Positions 27,456 to 35,399 are shown, numbered from the stretch's first letter. The stretch is 64,000 nt of DNA from an uncultured Erysipelotrichaceae bacterium (GCA_944325685.1 CALVBC010000029.1:116420-180419), one strand, 5' to 3'. Translations and numbers: made by a program. Notes: a model not told the origin generated them from the letters alone.

Positions 27456-28246
27456 TACGGGAAGTCACGCTCGTCTTCTTTTTCTTCTAAGGCGAGGGTG
27501 TCTAAGATGTCATTCTTATCATCTTCTTTTAATTCTTCTAATACCGTATCGATATTTGACGCATCGTCTTTGGCGATGTGTTTTTTGCGTTTTTGGTTGA
27601 GATTGATATAGATCGCGATCAAAGTGACAAGTAAAGCGATCACGATCACTAAGATCACGACTAAGCTTGAAAGGTTGCTGGCGATATCAGAGCGGACGAT
27701 GATCTTAGTGATATCATTAGCCATCAAGTCAACGGTCAATATATCACCACTGATCGTACCGACGTTGGCGCTTATGATCTCACCTGGCATTTGGATGCGC
27801 TCTAAGATCACAAAGCCTTGCATCGCTAAGATCTCCTTGTAGTTAGAACCAAGCCCTAAGGCATCAAGTTCTAATAGGAAGTCATCGCTTGTGGACAAGT
27901 CATGGGTGAATAATACTTCACCATCGATAAATTCGATCGATAACGATGGATCTTCTTCATCGGTGCGGCTTTTGACCATCGTGAGCCGGTAGTAATCATC
28001 ACCATCGATCTCGATCGTCTCTTCGCTTTTGGTATAACCATCAAGATCGACACCGCTTAAAAGGTCATCGAGATATGTCTTCGCATTGGTGCTAGGATCT
28101 TCATATATATCGCTTGCGATCAAGATCTCGATCTCACTTTGATAGGAACCATCAGAAAAGATCCGGTAGTTGCTGGTCATCTGCATACAACCGCTGAGGA
28201 TCACAAGTAAGACCAAGATGAGTATCGTCATCAGTTTCCTTTTCAT
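27452..28246 (-). CDS. Lipoprotein with C-terminal membrane anchor (LppM-like)
   Basis: A predicted lipoprotein of 264 residues, reminiscent of the DUF3153/LppM group. A signal peptide ends in the lipobox LSGC, about residues 17-20. A mostly beta extracytoplasmic domain follows. A hydrophobic helix (about 195-220) and a charged cytoplasmic tail rich in Lys, Asp and Glu come last. I start at the ATG at 28246 because it begins directly with the signal peptide and lies 7 nt after a strong promoter; a longer frame to 28282 would run through that promoter. The function is unknown. Confidence 0.75.
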   Translation of the reverse strand: MKRKLMTILILVLLVILSGCMQMTSNYRIFSDGSYQSEIEILIASDIYEDPSTNAKTYLDDLLSGVDLDGYTKSEETIEIDGDDYYRLTMVKSRTDEEDPSLSIEFIDGEVLFTHDLSTSDDFLLELDALGLGSNYKEILAMQGFVILERIQMPGEIISANVGTISGDILTVDLMANDITKIIVRSDIASNLSSLVVILVIVIALLVTLIAIYINLNQKRKKHIAKDDASNIDTVLEELKEDDKNDILDTLALEEKEDERDFPY

Positions 28247-28253
28247 GGTGCTT

Positions 28254-28282
28254 ATTATAGTAAGATTGAAAGTCTTACGCAA
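28254..28282 (-). promoter_or_regulatory. Leaderless-type promoter of the lipoprotein gene
   Basis: On the minus strand TTGCGT and TATAAT are separated by 17 nt, and the ATG follows 7 nt after the -10 box. It overlaps the opposite-facing promoter of the next gene over 17 bp. Confidence 0.75.
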
Positions 28283-28294
28283 ATGTAATAAAAT
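28266..28294 (+). promoter_or_regulatory. Leaderless-type promoter of the D,D-carboxypeptidase gene
   Basis: TTGAAA and TAAAAT are separated by exactly 17 nt, and the ATG at 28301 follows after 6 nt. The start codon A is the expected transcription start. There is no ribosome site. Confidence 0.8.
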
Positions 28295-28300
28295 GCACTC

Positions 28301-29236
28301 ATGGCAAAAAAACGTAAAGTCAAAAAAAGTCGTGTGATCTTATTAGGGATCATCTTCTTTTTGATCATCTGTATCATCGCTCTTTTATTGTGGTTTGTAT
28401 TTAGCCTTTTTACTAATAAGACGATGACGGTACAAGCATATGAGCCAAGTGTCCAAACATTGAATATCGATCTCAATGCGAATAACTATCTCATCGCTAA
28501 AGATGAAAATGGTGATCTTGATATCCTCTATGCCAAGGATGAACATGAGAAGATCTATCCAGCATCACTCACTAAGATCATGACGATGATGGTCACCTTA
28601 GACTATACTGATGATATCGATGAGGTACTGACGGTTATGGAAGAAGATCTAGCTGGACTTATCGAAGCTAATGCTTCGGTATATGGGCTAAGTGTTGGCG
28701 ATGAGATATCGATAAATGATGCCTTATACGGCTTGATACTAGAATCAGGGGCTGATTGCGCCAATCTATTAAAGCGCTATGTTGAAGAAAAGGGCCATGA
28801 TTTTGTCGAACTCATGGATCAAAAAGCCCAGGCTTTAGGGATGAAGGACACTGATTTCGCTAATGTCACCGGCCTTGATGATGAAAATAACTACACCACG
28901 GTCTATGATCTCGGCCTTTTGATGATAGAAGCGTTTAAGAATGACAATGCTAGGAGCATCTTATCGACGATGCATTATACAAGCGACAGTGGTTATAGCT
29001 TTGATGCGACGATGAGCGCCCTTGAAGGTGCAGGTAATGACAAAGCCCATGTCTTAGGTGGTAAGACCGGTTTTACCTATATCGCCCATCTGACGATCAG
29101 TGCCGTTGTGGAAAATGATAAAGGGGAGATCTATTTTGTGATCTTAGCTGACGCGGATGAAAATGGTGAAGATGGTCGTGGAGCTCACCTACAAGATATC
29201 GCTGATATCCTAGCAAGTTACTTCGCTAAATGGTAG
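28301..29236 (+). CDS. D-alanyl-D-alanine carboxypeptidase (low-molecular-weight PBP, S11)
   Basis: A membrane-anchored peptidoglycan carboxypeptidase of 311 residues that trims pentapeptides. A basic N-terminus and one membrane helix (about 11-37) are present. The SxxK motif SLTK puts the nucleophile at Ser89 and the base at Lys92. The second motif reads SGAD rather than the common SGN. The KTG motif is GGKTGFTY. No C-terminal amphipathic anchor domain is evident, so the N-terminal helix is the anchor. Its start codon is directly downstream of a consensus promoter. Confidence 0.92.
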   Translation: MAKKRKVKKSRVILLGIIFFLIICIIALLLWFVFSLFTNKTMTVQAYEPSVQTLNIDLNANNYLIAKDENGDLDILYAKDEHEKIYPASLTKIMTMMVTLDYTDDIDEVLTVMEEDLAGLIEANASVYGLSVGDEISINDALYGLILESGADCANLLKRYVEEKGHDFVELMDQKAQALGMKDTDFANVTGLDDENNYTTVYDLGLLMIEAFKNDNARSILSTMHYTSDSGYSFDATMSALEGAGNDKAHVLGGKTGFTYIAHLTISAVVENDKGEIYFVILADADENGEDGRGAHLQDIADILASYFAKW

Positions 29237-29245
29237 AATAGTGCT
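29231..29245 (+). promoter_or_regulatory. psuK promoter -10 box, predicted leaderless transcript
   Basis: The extended -10 TGG-TAGAAT overlaps the last codons of the upstream gene. A 6-nt spacer precedes the ATG at 29246, and no ribosome site is seen. Confidence 0.65.
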
Positions 29246-30178
29246 ATGGCAATATATGTTATTGGGGCATGCAATATCGATATCAGCGCCAAAAGTGATC
29301 ACCATCTGATCGCTAGAGATTCCAATCCAGCATCGATCAAGATCACCATCGGTGGTGTCGGTCATAATATCGCTAAAAATATGACCAATCTTACAAGTGA
29401 GGTCTATTTTGTCAGTATCTTCGGTGATGACCATTTCGGTCATCTAGCCTATAAGACCTGTACTAGCGAAGGTCTAGATCTATCCTATAGTAAGATCAAG
29501 GGTAATTCTAAACAATCGCTATATCTAGCCATCTTAGATGAGACAGGCGATATGTATCTCGCGGTCAATGACATGGATATCATCGAAGGAGTCGATAAAA
29601 AGGACCTAAGTGAGATCAAAGATATCATCAAGGATGATGATATGGTCTGTGTCGATAATAATCTCAGTGAAGAGATCATAAGCTATATCGCAAATGACTT
29701 CAAAGGGATCAAGTTCAGTGATGCGATCAGCGTCGCTAAAGCACCAAAGCTCGCTAAAGTCTTAGATAAGCTCGATATCTTAAAGGTCAATATCTATGAA
29801 GCCGAGGCTTTAGCTTGTATCGACATCCATGATGAAAAGGATATCTTAAAGGCTTTACACATCTTACTAGATAAAGGGGTCAAGAAGGTCTTGCTGACAT
29901 ATCGCGATGGCGCTTATCTAGCTAAAGAGGGCGATGTATATCGCTACTTACATATGGCTACCAAAGCACACATCCAAAATGCGACCGGCGCTGGTGATGC
30001 GCTGCTAGGCGCTTATATCGCTGCCATAAAGGAAGGCAAAGATGATGAAGAAGCGATCAAAGATGGTCTTGTAGCTTCGCTATATACCATCGAAGATGAA
30101 AAAACAGTCAGCGATCTAAATAGAAAAATGATCGATGAAAGCATATATCGAAGAAATATCAAAGGAGAATTATTATGA
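29246..30178 (+). CDS. psuK: PfkB-family carbohydrate kinase, probable pseudouridine kinase
   Basis: A ribokinase-fold kinase of 310 residues. It opens with VIGACNIDISAKSD, and the anion-hole/catalytic signature NATGAGDALLGAY supplies the base Asp. The GGVGHNIAKN segment is typical of sugar or nucleoside binding in the family. Substrate assignment as pseudouridine rests on the neighbour: psuG follows with a 4-nt overlap, and kinase plus glycosidase make up the pseudouridine degradation pathway (to ribose 5-phosphate and uracil). Confidence 0.88.
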   Translation: MAIYVIGACNIDISAKSDHHLIARDSNPASIKITIGGVGHNIAKNMTNLTSEVYFVSIFGDDHFGHLAYKTCTSEGLDLSYSKIKGNSKQSLYLAILDETGDMYLAVNDMDIIEGVDKKDLSEIKDIIKDDDMVCVDNNLSEEIISYIANDFKGIKFSDAISVAKAPKLAKVLDKLDILKVNIYEAEALACIDIHDEKDILKALHILLDKGVKKVLLTYRDGAYLAKEGDVYRYLHMATKAHIQNATGAGDALLGAYIAAIKEGKDDEEAIKDGLVASLYTIEDEKTVSDLNRKMIDESIYRRNIKGELL

Positions 30179-31080
30179 TCAAAGTAAGTGAAAGAGTAAA
30201 AGAAGCAATCGCAAGTGGTAAACCAGTAGTCGCCTTAGAATCGACGATCATCTCACATGGTATGCCCTATCCACGAAACGTCAAAACAGCCTTAGAAGTC
30301 GAAAGGATCATCGAAGAAGAAGGGGCTATCCCAGCGACGATCGGCATCATCGATGGTGTCCCTGTTGTCGGTATGAGTCACGATGAGATCGAAGAATTCG
30401 GTAAACGCAAAGGGATCGCTAAAGTATCAAGGCGCGACCTTCCAGTCATCATGGCGGAGAAGAAATGGGGCGCGACTACTGTCGCTACCACGATGATCTT
30501 AGCTAATATGGCCGGTATCGAGGTCTTTGTCACCGGTGGTATCGGTGGTGTCCATCGCCATGCGCAAGAGACTTTTGATATCTCAGCGGATATGCAAGAG
30601 CTAGCTAATACCGATGTGACAGTCGTCTGTGCTGGTGCTAAGGCGATATTAGACTTACCACTGACCTTAGAATACCTTGAGACATTTGGCGTTCCAGTAC
30701 TTGGCTATAAGACCGATGAATTACCAGCCTTCTATACAAGGACCAGCGGCTTAAAGGTCGATCAAAGAGTTGAAACGCCTAAGGAGATCGCTGATATCAT
30801 CAAGATGAAAAGGGCGATGGCTTTAAAGGGTGGCGTCCTAGTAACTAATCCGATCCCTGAAGAATATAGCTATGATCCTAAGAAGATAAATGAAGCGATC
30901 GAAGAAGCTTTAAAGGATGCGGATAGAGATGACATCAAGGGTAAAGATACGACACCATACTTACTAGCCAAGATCACCGAGATCACCGGTGGTGGTTCAC
31001 TAGATGCTAATATCGAACTCGTCTACAATAACGCTCATCTTGGCGCTAAGATCGCAAAGGAGCTTTCAAGTGAAAGATAA
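30175..31080 (+). CDS. psuG: Pseudouridine-5'-phosphate glycosidase
   Basis: PsuG splits pseudouridine 5'-phosphate into uracil and ribose 5-phosphate, breaking the C-glycosidic bond. The 301-residue protein has normal length and the conserved N-terminus VVALESTIISHGMPYP. It also has the block TGGIGGVHRHAQETFDIS, and YLLAKITEITGGGSL near the end. AAAGGAG precedes the ATG that overlaps psuK. The ATP-independent lyase works on the product of the upstream kinase. Confidence 0.96.
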   Translation: MIKVSERVKEAIASGKPVVALESTIISHGMPYPRNVKTALEVERIIEEEGAIPATIGIIDGVPVVGMSHDEIEEFGKRKGIAKVSRRDLPVIMAEKKWGATTVATTMILANMAGIEVFVTGGIGGVHRHAQETFDISADMQELANTDVTVVCAGAKAILDLPLTLEYLETFGVPVLGYKTDELPAFYTRTSGLKVDQRVETPKEIADIIKMKRAMALKGGVLVTNPIPEEYSYDPKKINEAIEEALKDADRDDIKGKDTTPYLLAKITEITGGGSLDANIELVYNNAHLGAKIAKELSSER

Positions 31081-31540
31081 CTACGCTGAATGCATCGAAT
31101 TGATGACACGGCGTGGGATCACACTTGAAGACTGTGCAGAATGTACCCACTTCCTTCAAGCTAAATATATAAAAGGTCTCACGATGGAAGAATGTGTCAA
31201 GGTCGTCGATGAGATCATGCATGATCGTGATATCCAAAATGCGGTGATCATCGCTTTAGAGCTTGATATCTTAGCAGAAGAGGATACGATCGAATCGACC
31301 TACATCAAGGATGCGATGATGAAGGATGAGGGCTTATTTGGTGTTGATGAGCTGATCGGTCTTGGGATGGCTTTTAACTATGGTCCTGTCGCTTTGACCT
31401 CTTTTGGTTATATCGATAAGATCAAGCCAGGCAAGATCGGTGAACTAAATACACCAAAAGAAGGTGTATGTAACACCTTTGCGGATGATGTCGTCGGTGC
31501 GATCGCATCATGTGCCGCTAGTAAATTAGCTCATGCTTAA
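31070..31540 (+). CDS. Phosphatidylglycerophosphatase A-like protein (PgpA/YutG)
   Basis: A 156-residue protein of the PgpA family, close in layout to Bacillus YutG. The N-terminal helical part has RRGITLEDCAECTHFLQ. The conserved core is GVDELIGLGMAFNYGPVALTSFGYIDKIKPG, with FADDVVGAIASCAASK at the end. Members dephosphorylate phosphatidylglycerophosphate. I start at the GTG at 31070, which has AAAGGAG 7 nt upstream; it overlaps psuG by 11 nt. The longer frame starting at 31004 lies inside psuG and is not supported. Confidence 0.87.
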   Translation: MKDNYAECIELMTRRGITLEDCAECTHFLQAKYIKGLTMEECVKVVDEIMHDRDIQNAVIIALELDILAEEDTIESTYIKDAMMKDEGLFGVDELIGLGMAFNYGPVALTSFGYIDKIKPGKIGELNTPKEGVCNTFADDVVGAIASCAASKLAHA

Positions 31541-32336
31541 AGCGATCGAAAAGACATATACCAAAGAAGATCTCGTCAAGATCTTTAAAGATCTCGGAGT
31601 CACTAAAGGCATGATCTTAGAAGTCCATAGCTCCTTAAAAGGCTTTGGTTATATCATCGGTGGGGCACAAAGCTATGTCGATGCCTTACTGGAGGCTGTT
31701 GACTACAACGGTACGATCGTCATGCCTTTACAATATGCTGACAATAACGACCCCAGTGAATTCAAATATCCACCGATCGCTCATGAGTTGCATGATACAT
31801 ATCGCGAGCATATGCCAGGTTTTGATCCTAAAAAAAGCGAGATCACTTATATGGGCAAAGCAGTCGAAAACCTAAGGCGTAGGGAAAAGAGTGAATTTTC
31901 TAAACATCCTAATTGTGCCTTTGTCGCCTATGGTCGCTATGCTAAGCTCATCACCAGCAATCAAAACCTCGATTTCGCCCTTGATGATGATTCGCCACTG
32001 GGCAAGCTATATGAGCTAAAGGCGCAGTGTCTATTAGTTGGATGTGGCTATGATTCGATGACCTCTTTGCATCTAGCGGAATATCGCTCAAAAGTCAGAG
32101 GCATCAAAAAGCAAGCTGCCGCGATCGATGATGGCATCAGATCATGGATACCATATCTTGATATCGATCTTGATAGCGATGATGGCTTTGATGATATCGG
32201 TAAGCGTCTAGAAGAAAAAGGGCAAGTCAAAAAGACGATGATCAATGATATGCCGATCAGGCTATTAAGTGTTGAGAATGCTGTACTAGAAGGAGTACGC
32301 TACTATATGGAAAGGATGATGAGGTATAGGTTATGA
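31533..32336 (+). CDS. AAC(3)-fold acetyltransferase (YokD-like)
   Basis: A 267-residue protein of the antibiotic N-acetyltransferase fold (AAC(3)/YokD). Conserved parts are the N-terminal EVHSSLKGFGYIIGGAQSYVDALLEAV and HPNCAFVAYG, which contains the expected catalytic histidine region. CLLVGCGYDSMTSLHLAEY follows. Chromosomal members of this fold often have no proven resistance role. The neighbours are pseudouridine catabolism and lipid genes, so a metabolic acetyl transfer is at least as likely. It overlaps the pgpA-like gene by 8 nt and the next gene by 4 nt. Confidence 0.85.
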   Translation: MLKAIEKTYTKEDLVKIFKDLGVTKGMILEVHSSLKGFGYIIGGAQSYVDALLEAVDYNGTIVMPLQYADNNDPSEFKYPPIAHELHDTYREHMPGFDPKKSEITYMGKAVENLRRREKSEFSKHPNCAFVAYGRYAKLITSNQNLDFALDDDSPLGKLYELKAQCLLVGCGYDSMTSLHLAEYRSKVRGIKKQAAAIDDGIRSWIPYLDIDLDSDDGFDDIGKRLEEKGQVKKTMINDMPIRLLSVENAVLEGVRYYMERMMRYRL

Positions 32337-33280
32337 AGATAGGGATATTAGGAGTCAGTAGTATCGCAAGGACTAGTGCTTTAGCGATGCAAGAAAGCGG
32401 CAGCAAGATCATCGCTGTTTTATCACGAAGCTTAGAAAAAGCGGAAAAGTTCAAAGATGAGTTAGGGGCTAAACGCGCTTATGATGATCTAGATCAGATC
32501 TTAAGCGATGAAGAAGTCGATACGGTATATGTCGGGTTGCCTAATTCTTTGCACTTCGAATACGCTAAAAAGAGCTTACTAGCTAATAAGAATGTCTTAT
32601 TAGAGAAGCCTTTTACGATGACCTACAAAGAGGCTTTAGAATTAAAGAACTTGGCAATCAGCCGTCATCTTTATCTCTTTGAGACGATCGTGACGCTATA
32701 TCAGCCACTTGTAAGTGAGATCAAGGAAAAGATCGAAAAGATCAAACCGATCCATTTGGCCATCCTTAATTTCACCAAATACTCATCACGCTATGATGAC
32801 TATCTAAATGGATTAAACCCGAATAATTTCAATAAGGAGATGGGTGGTGGTGCGATGTTGGATCTAAATATCTACAATCTGCACTTAGCTAATCTGCTGT
32901 TTGGTCGGCCACAAAAGGCAAAATATGAGGCTAATGATGAAACAGGCATCGATACATCTGGGGTCATCCATATGAAGTATCCAGGGCTTTTAGTCGAATG
33001 TATTGCCGGTAAAGATTGTGACAGTGAATCATTTGCCCTCATATCAGGTGAAAAAGGGATGGTCAAGATCGAAGGTTCACCATCGATCGTCAAAAACTAC
33101 ACCTATATAGATCATGATGGCAATAAAGAGTCTAAAGTCGATGATACCGATAGCTATGTCAATGAATTCAAAGCGATGGATCGTTTCATCAAAAAAGGTG
33201 CTTATAAAGAACACCTTGATTTACTAGACTGGACTTTGAACATCATGAAACAAGTCGATGAGCTCCGCTCAGATAAGTAG
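32333..33280 (+). CDS. Gfo/Idh/MocA-family oxidoreductase
   Basis: A predicted NAD(P)-dependent sugar or polyol dehydrogenase of 315 residues. The N-terminal Rossmann domain begins KIGILGVSSIARTSALAM, and the family motif EKPFTM carries the conserved Lys. The C-terminal domain has GGGAMLDLNIYNLHLA, whose His/Asp region forms the active site. The substrate is unknown. It is the last gene of a five-gene run with overlapping ends from psuK. Its 3' end overlaps the convergent fRMsr-like frame by 38 bp. Confidence 0.9.
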   Translation: MKIGILGVSSIARTSALAMQESGSKIIAVLSRSLEKAEKFKDELGAKRAYDDLDQILSDEEVDTVYVGLPNSLHFEYAKKSLLANKNVLLEKPFTMTYKEALELKNLAISRHLYLFETIVTLYQPLVSEIKEKIEKIKPIHLAILNFTKYSSRYDDYLNGLNPNNFNKEMGGGAMLDLNIYNLHLANLLFGRPQKAKYEANDETGIDTSGVIHMKYPGLLVECIAGKDCDSESFALISGEKGMVKIEGSPSIVKNYTYIDHDGNKESKVDDTDSYVNEFKAMDRFIKKGAYKEHLDLLDWTLNIMKQVDELRSDK

Positions 33281-33700
33281 ATAATATCTTAGCCACTTTA
33301 TCTAAAAAAGCGATCTCATCTATATCAAAACGATCAGTGATCGGTGCATCGATATCTAAGACACCGATCACTTTTTCATTGCTATATAAAGGTAAGACTA
33401 ATTCAGACTTACTTGCGCTATCACAAGCGATATGACCTTTAAATTCGTGGACATCCCTTACATAGGTGACCTCTTTATCATTAAAGGCTTTAGCACAAAC
33501 ACCTTTATCTAAAGATAATTTACTACAAGCTACCTTACCCATAAATGGACCAAGGATCAACTTATCATCGCGATAGAAGTAATAACCGACCCAATTGACA
33601 TCATCTAGTATCTCATATAGGTAAGAAGCGACATTAGCTAAAGAGCCGAGGACATTGTCATCTAATAAGCTTTTGATCTGTTTTAGATATATTCATTCAT
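33243..33700 (-). pseudogene. GAF-domain methionine-(R)-sulfoxide reductase-like gene with frameshifted start
   Basis: The minus-strand frame encodes a clear free-Met-(R)-sulfoxide reductase (YtsP/MsrC type). It has VNWVGYYFYRDD, LGPFMGKVAC, GVCAKAF and HIACDSASKSE, so the three conserved Cys are kept. Homology continues upstream to LKQIKSLLDDNVLGSLANVASYLYEIL, but this frame has no ATG, GTG or TTG there and is closed by TGA. The natural ATG at 33700 reads MNEYI and stops at once. Removing one TA unit from the TATATA-like tract after codon 3 would join the two parts. It is a recent frameshift, an assembly error or, less likely, recoding. Only a short TTG-started frame from 33560 is open. Confidence 0.7.
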
Positions 33701-33712
33701 GACTAGATATTA
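33701..33712 (-). promoter_or_regulatory. -10 box of fRMsr-like gene, leaderless geometry
   Basis: TAATAT on the minus strand is followed by CTAGTC (6 nt) and the ATG at 33700. This supports that ATG as the original start of the now frameshifted gene. Confidence 0.5.
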
Positions 33713-33722
33713 ACACATATCA

Positions 33723-33731
33723 TGGTATAAT
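33723..33731 (+). promoter_or_regulatory. Extended -10 promoter of the TPP riboswitch-thiT unit
   Basis: TGG-TATAAT places initiation near 33738, exactly at the 5' edge of the riboswitch aptamer. No convincing -35 box is seen. Confidence 0.65.
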
Positions 33732-33737
33732 TACACG

Positions 33738-33847
33738 CGGACAGGGGTGCCATTTGGCTGAGAATATACCCTTTGACCTGATCTAGTTAGAACTAGCGTA
33801 GGGAGTATCCATATCCTTACGCCTTATGAAAAGTGAGGTGTTTTTTT
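33738..33847 (+). promoter_or_regulatory. TPP (thi-box) riboswitch with expression platform
   Basis: The aptamer carries the conserved segments GGGGTGC (33744-33750), GGCTGAGA (33756-33763), ACCCTTTGACCTGATCT (33768-33784) and GCGTAGGGA (33796-33804). The expression platform is a 7-bp hairpin CGCCTTA/TGAGGTG (33820-33840) followed by seven T that run straight into the thiT start codon. The 3' arm contains the GAGGTG ribosome site. The same hairpin can therefore act as terminator and as ribosome-site blocker. Confidence 0.96.
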
Positions 33848-34390
33848 ATGAAAAAGTTTGAAACAAAAGATCTAGTCCTTATCGCGATGTATGTCGCCTT
33901 AGCGATCGTCCTTGATTATGTCAAGGAACTGCTTCCCTTCTTGAACATGCCTCAGGGTGGTTCGATCAATATCGCCACGATACCAGTGGTGATCGGTTCT
34001 TTCCATCTTGGCTATAAAAAGGGTGCACTTATCGGTCTACTCTGGTGGTTAGTATCATCGCTTCTAGGCTTAAACAACGATATCGTCGGTGTTATGCAGT
34101 ACCTGCTTGACTACATCGTACCTTCCGTCATCATCGGTTGTGCAGCCTTCTTCTACAAAGACCATAAGGTATGGCAACTTGAGCTAGGTATCGTAGTGAC
34201 GATGCTTATTAGGACTGCTAGTATCTGTATCAGCGGTGCTTATTTCTGGCCAGGTGATGCGGCAGCGGGTAGTATAGCAGCTTGGGCTGGATCACTAGGT
34301 TATAATATGCCATATTGTCTTGCGACGATGGCTTTACTCATGGTCATCGTACCACTTGCTATGATAAGAATTAAACCTTTGGTCAAATAA
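33848..34390 (+). CDS. thiT: Thiamine ECF transporter S component ThiT
   Basis: The substrate-binding membrane subunit of an energy-coupling-factor thiamine importer, 180 residues with about six hydrophobic helices. The characteristic MPQGGSINIATIPV and SGAYFWPGDAAAGS segments line the thiamine pocket in known ThiT. The start is the ATG at 33848 next to GAGGTG; an upstream GTG frame belongs to the riboswitch hairpin. Thiamine-dependent control by the TPP riboswitch agrees with the assignment. The shared EcfA/A'/T module is not in the window. Confidence 0.95.
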   Translation: MKKFETKDLVLIAMYVALAIVLDYVKELLPFLNMPQGGSINIATIPVVIGSFHLGYKKGALIGLLWWLVSSLLGLNNDIVGVMQYLLDYIVPSVIIGCAAFFYKDHKVWQLELGIVVTMLIRTASICISGAYFWPGDAAAGSIAAWAGSLGYNMPYCLATMALLMVIVPLAMIRIKPLVK

Positions 34391-34395
34391 TGGTG

Positions 34396-34408
34396 TATAA
34401 TACTGCCG
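34396..34408 (+). promoter_or_regulatory. -10 box of the DUF402-tsaEBD operon, predicted leaderless transcript
   Basis: TATAAT is followed by a 7-nt spacer and the ATG at 34409. There is no ribosome site before this ATG, while the next gene in the operon has AAGGAG. Confidence 0.65.
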
Positions 34409-34966
34409 ATGAGTAGTTTGAAGATCGGCGATAGTGTCTATATCCAGTCTTATAAACATGATGGTTCTTTACATCGCTCATGGTGTAAAGGACTTTTAAT
34501 TGATAGGCCTAAGGATGCCTTTGTGGTGGTCACTGATCACACATGGGTCGTTGAAAGCGATGGAAGAAGATGGCTAACAAAAGAGCCAGCGATCTGCTTT
34601 TTATATGAGAAGCATTGGTTCAATGTCATCTCGATGATAAGACGTACAGGTATCTACTACTATTGCAACATGGCTAGCCCATCATTATATGACGGGGAAG
34701 CGATCAAGAATATCGACTATGATCTTGATGTCAAGGTCTTTAATGATATGACCTATGAGATCTTAGATGAAGATGAATACAAGATGCATAGTCGTTTGAT
34801 GCATTATCCTGATGAGATCAAAAAGATCATCGAAGAGGAGATGCAAGAGCTCATCAAGATGATCCAAAGAAGGGAGTCACCTTTTGATGGCCGTTATATC
34901 AATGATTATCTGATGGCCTATTTCAATGAGGACCACAAGGAGAATAAAAATGGAAATGATCAGTAA
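34409..34966 (+). CDS. DUF402 nucleoside tri/diphosphatase-like protein (Ntdp/YgaC type)
   Basis: A 185-residue protein of the DUF402 family; the Staphylococcus member Ntdp hydrolyses nucleoside tri- and diphosphates with a metal. Visible family blocks are SYKHDGSLHRSW, EKHWFNVISMIR, YYCNMASPSLYDGEAIKNIDYDLDVKV and LDEDEY. It starts at the ATG seven bases after a -10 box. It is the first gene of a run with tsaE, tsaB, rimI and tsaD, and overlaps tsaE by 17 nt. A second DUF402 gene lies at 61787. Confidence 0.88.
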   Translation: MSSLKIGDSVYIQSYKHDGSLHRSWCKGLLIDRPKDAFVVVTDHTWVVESDGRRWLTKEPAICFLYEKHWFNVISMIRRTGIYYYCNMASPSLYDGEAIKNIDYDLDVKVFNDMTYEILDEDEYKMHSRLMHYPDEIKKIIEEEMQELIKMIQRRESPFDGRYINDYLMAYFNEDHKENKNGNDQ

Positions 34967-35399
34967 GAGTGCTAAAGAGACAGTCGATATCGGCTATCGC
35001 TTAGGAAAGATATTACCACCTGATAGTGTCATCGCCTTAAATGGTGAATTAGCTGCTGGTAAGACGATGTTTACTAAAGGTATCGGTCAAGCCTTAAATA
35101 TCAAAGAAGTCATCAATTCGCCAACCTTCACGATCTTAAAGATCTATGAAGGAGATATGACTTTATATCACATCGATGCTTATCGGTTATATGAAAATCC
35201 CTACGATCTTGGTTTTGAAGAATATACTGAAGCTGGTGGCATCATGGTCATCGAATGGTATGACTATATCAAAGATCAATTAGATGTCGATCATCTAAGC
35301 GTTGATATCAAATATATCGATGAGGATACTAGAAGCTTATGTTTTAAAGCTCATGGTAAAAAGTACGAAGAGATCTTAAAGGAGTTAGAGAAATGTTGA
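34950..35399 (+). CDS. tsaE: tRNA t6A biosynthesis ATPase TsaE
   Basis: The 149-residue ATPase of the TsaBDE complex that forms N6-threonylcarbamoyl-adenosine at position 37 of ANN-decoding tRNAs. The P-loop is NGELAAGKTMFTKG, followed by SPTFTIL and YHIDAYRL, the last being the Walker B-like region. The ATG at 34950 is chosen for its AAGGAG; an upstream in-frame ATG at 34926 has none. It overlaps tsaB by 7 nt. Confidence 0.95.
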   Translation: MEMISKSAKETVDIGYRLGKILPPDSVIALNGELAAGKTMFTKGIGQALNIKEVINSPTFTILKIYEGDMTLYHIDAYRLYENPYDLGFEEYTEAGGIMVIEWYDYIKDQLDVDHLSVDIKYIDEDTRSLCFKAHGKKYEEILKELEKC

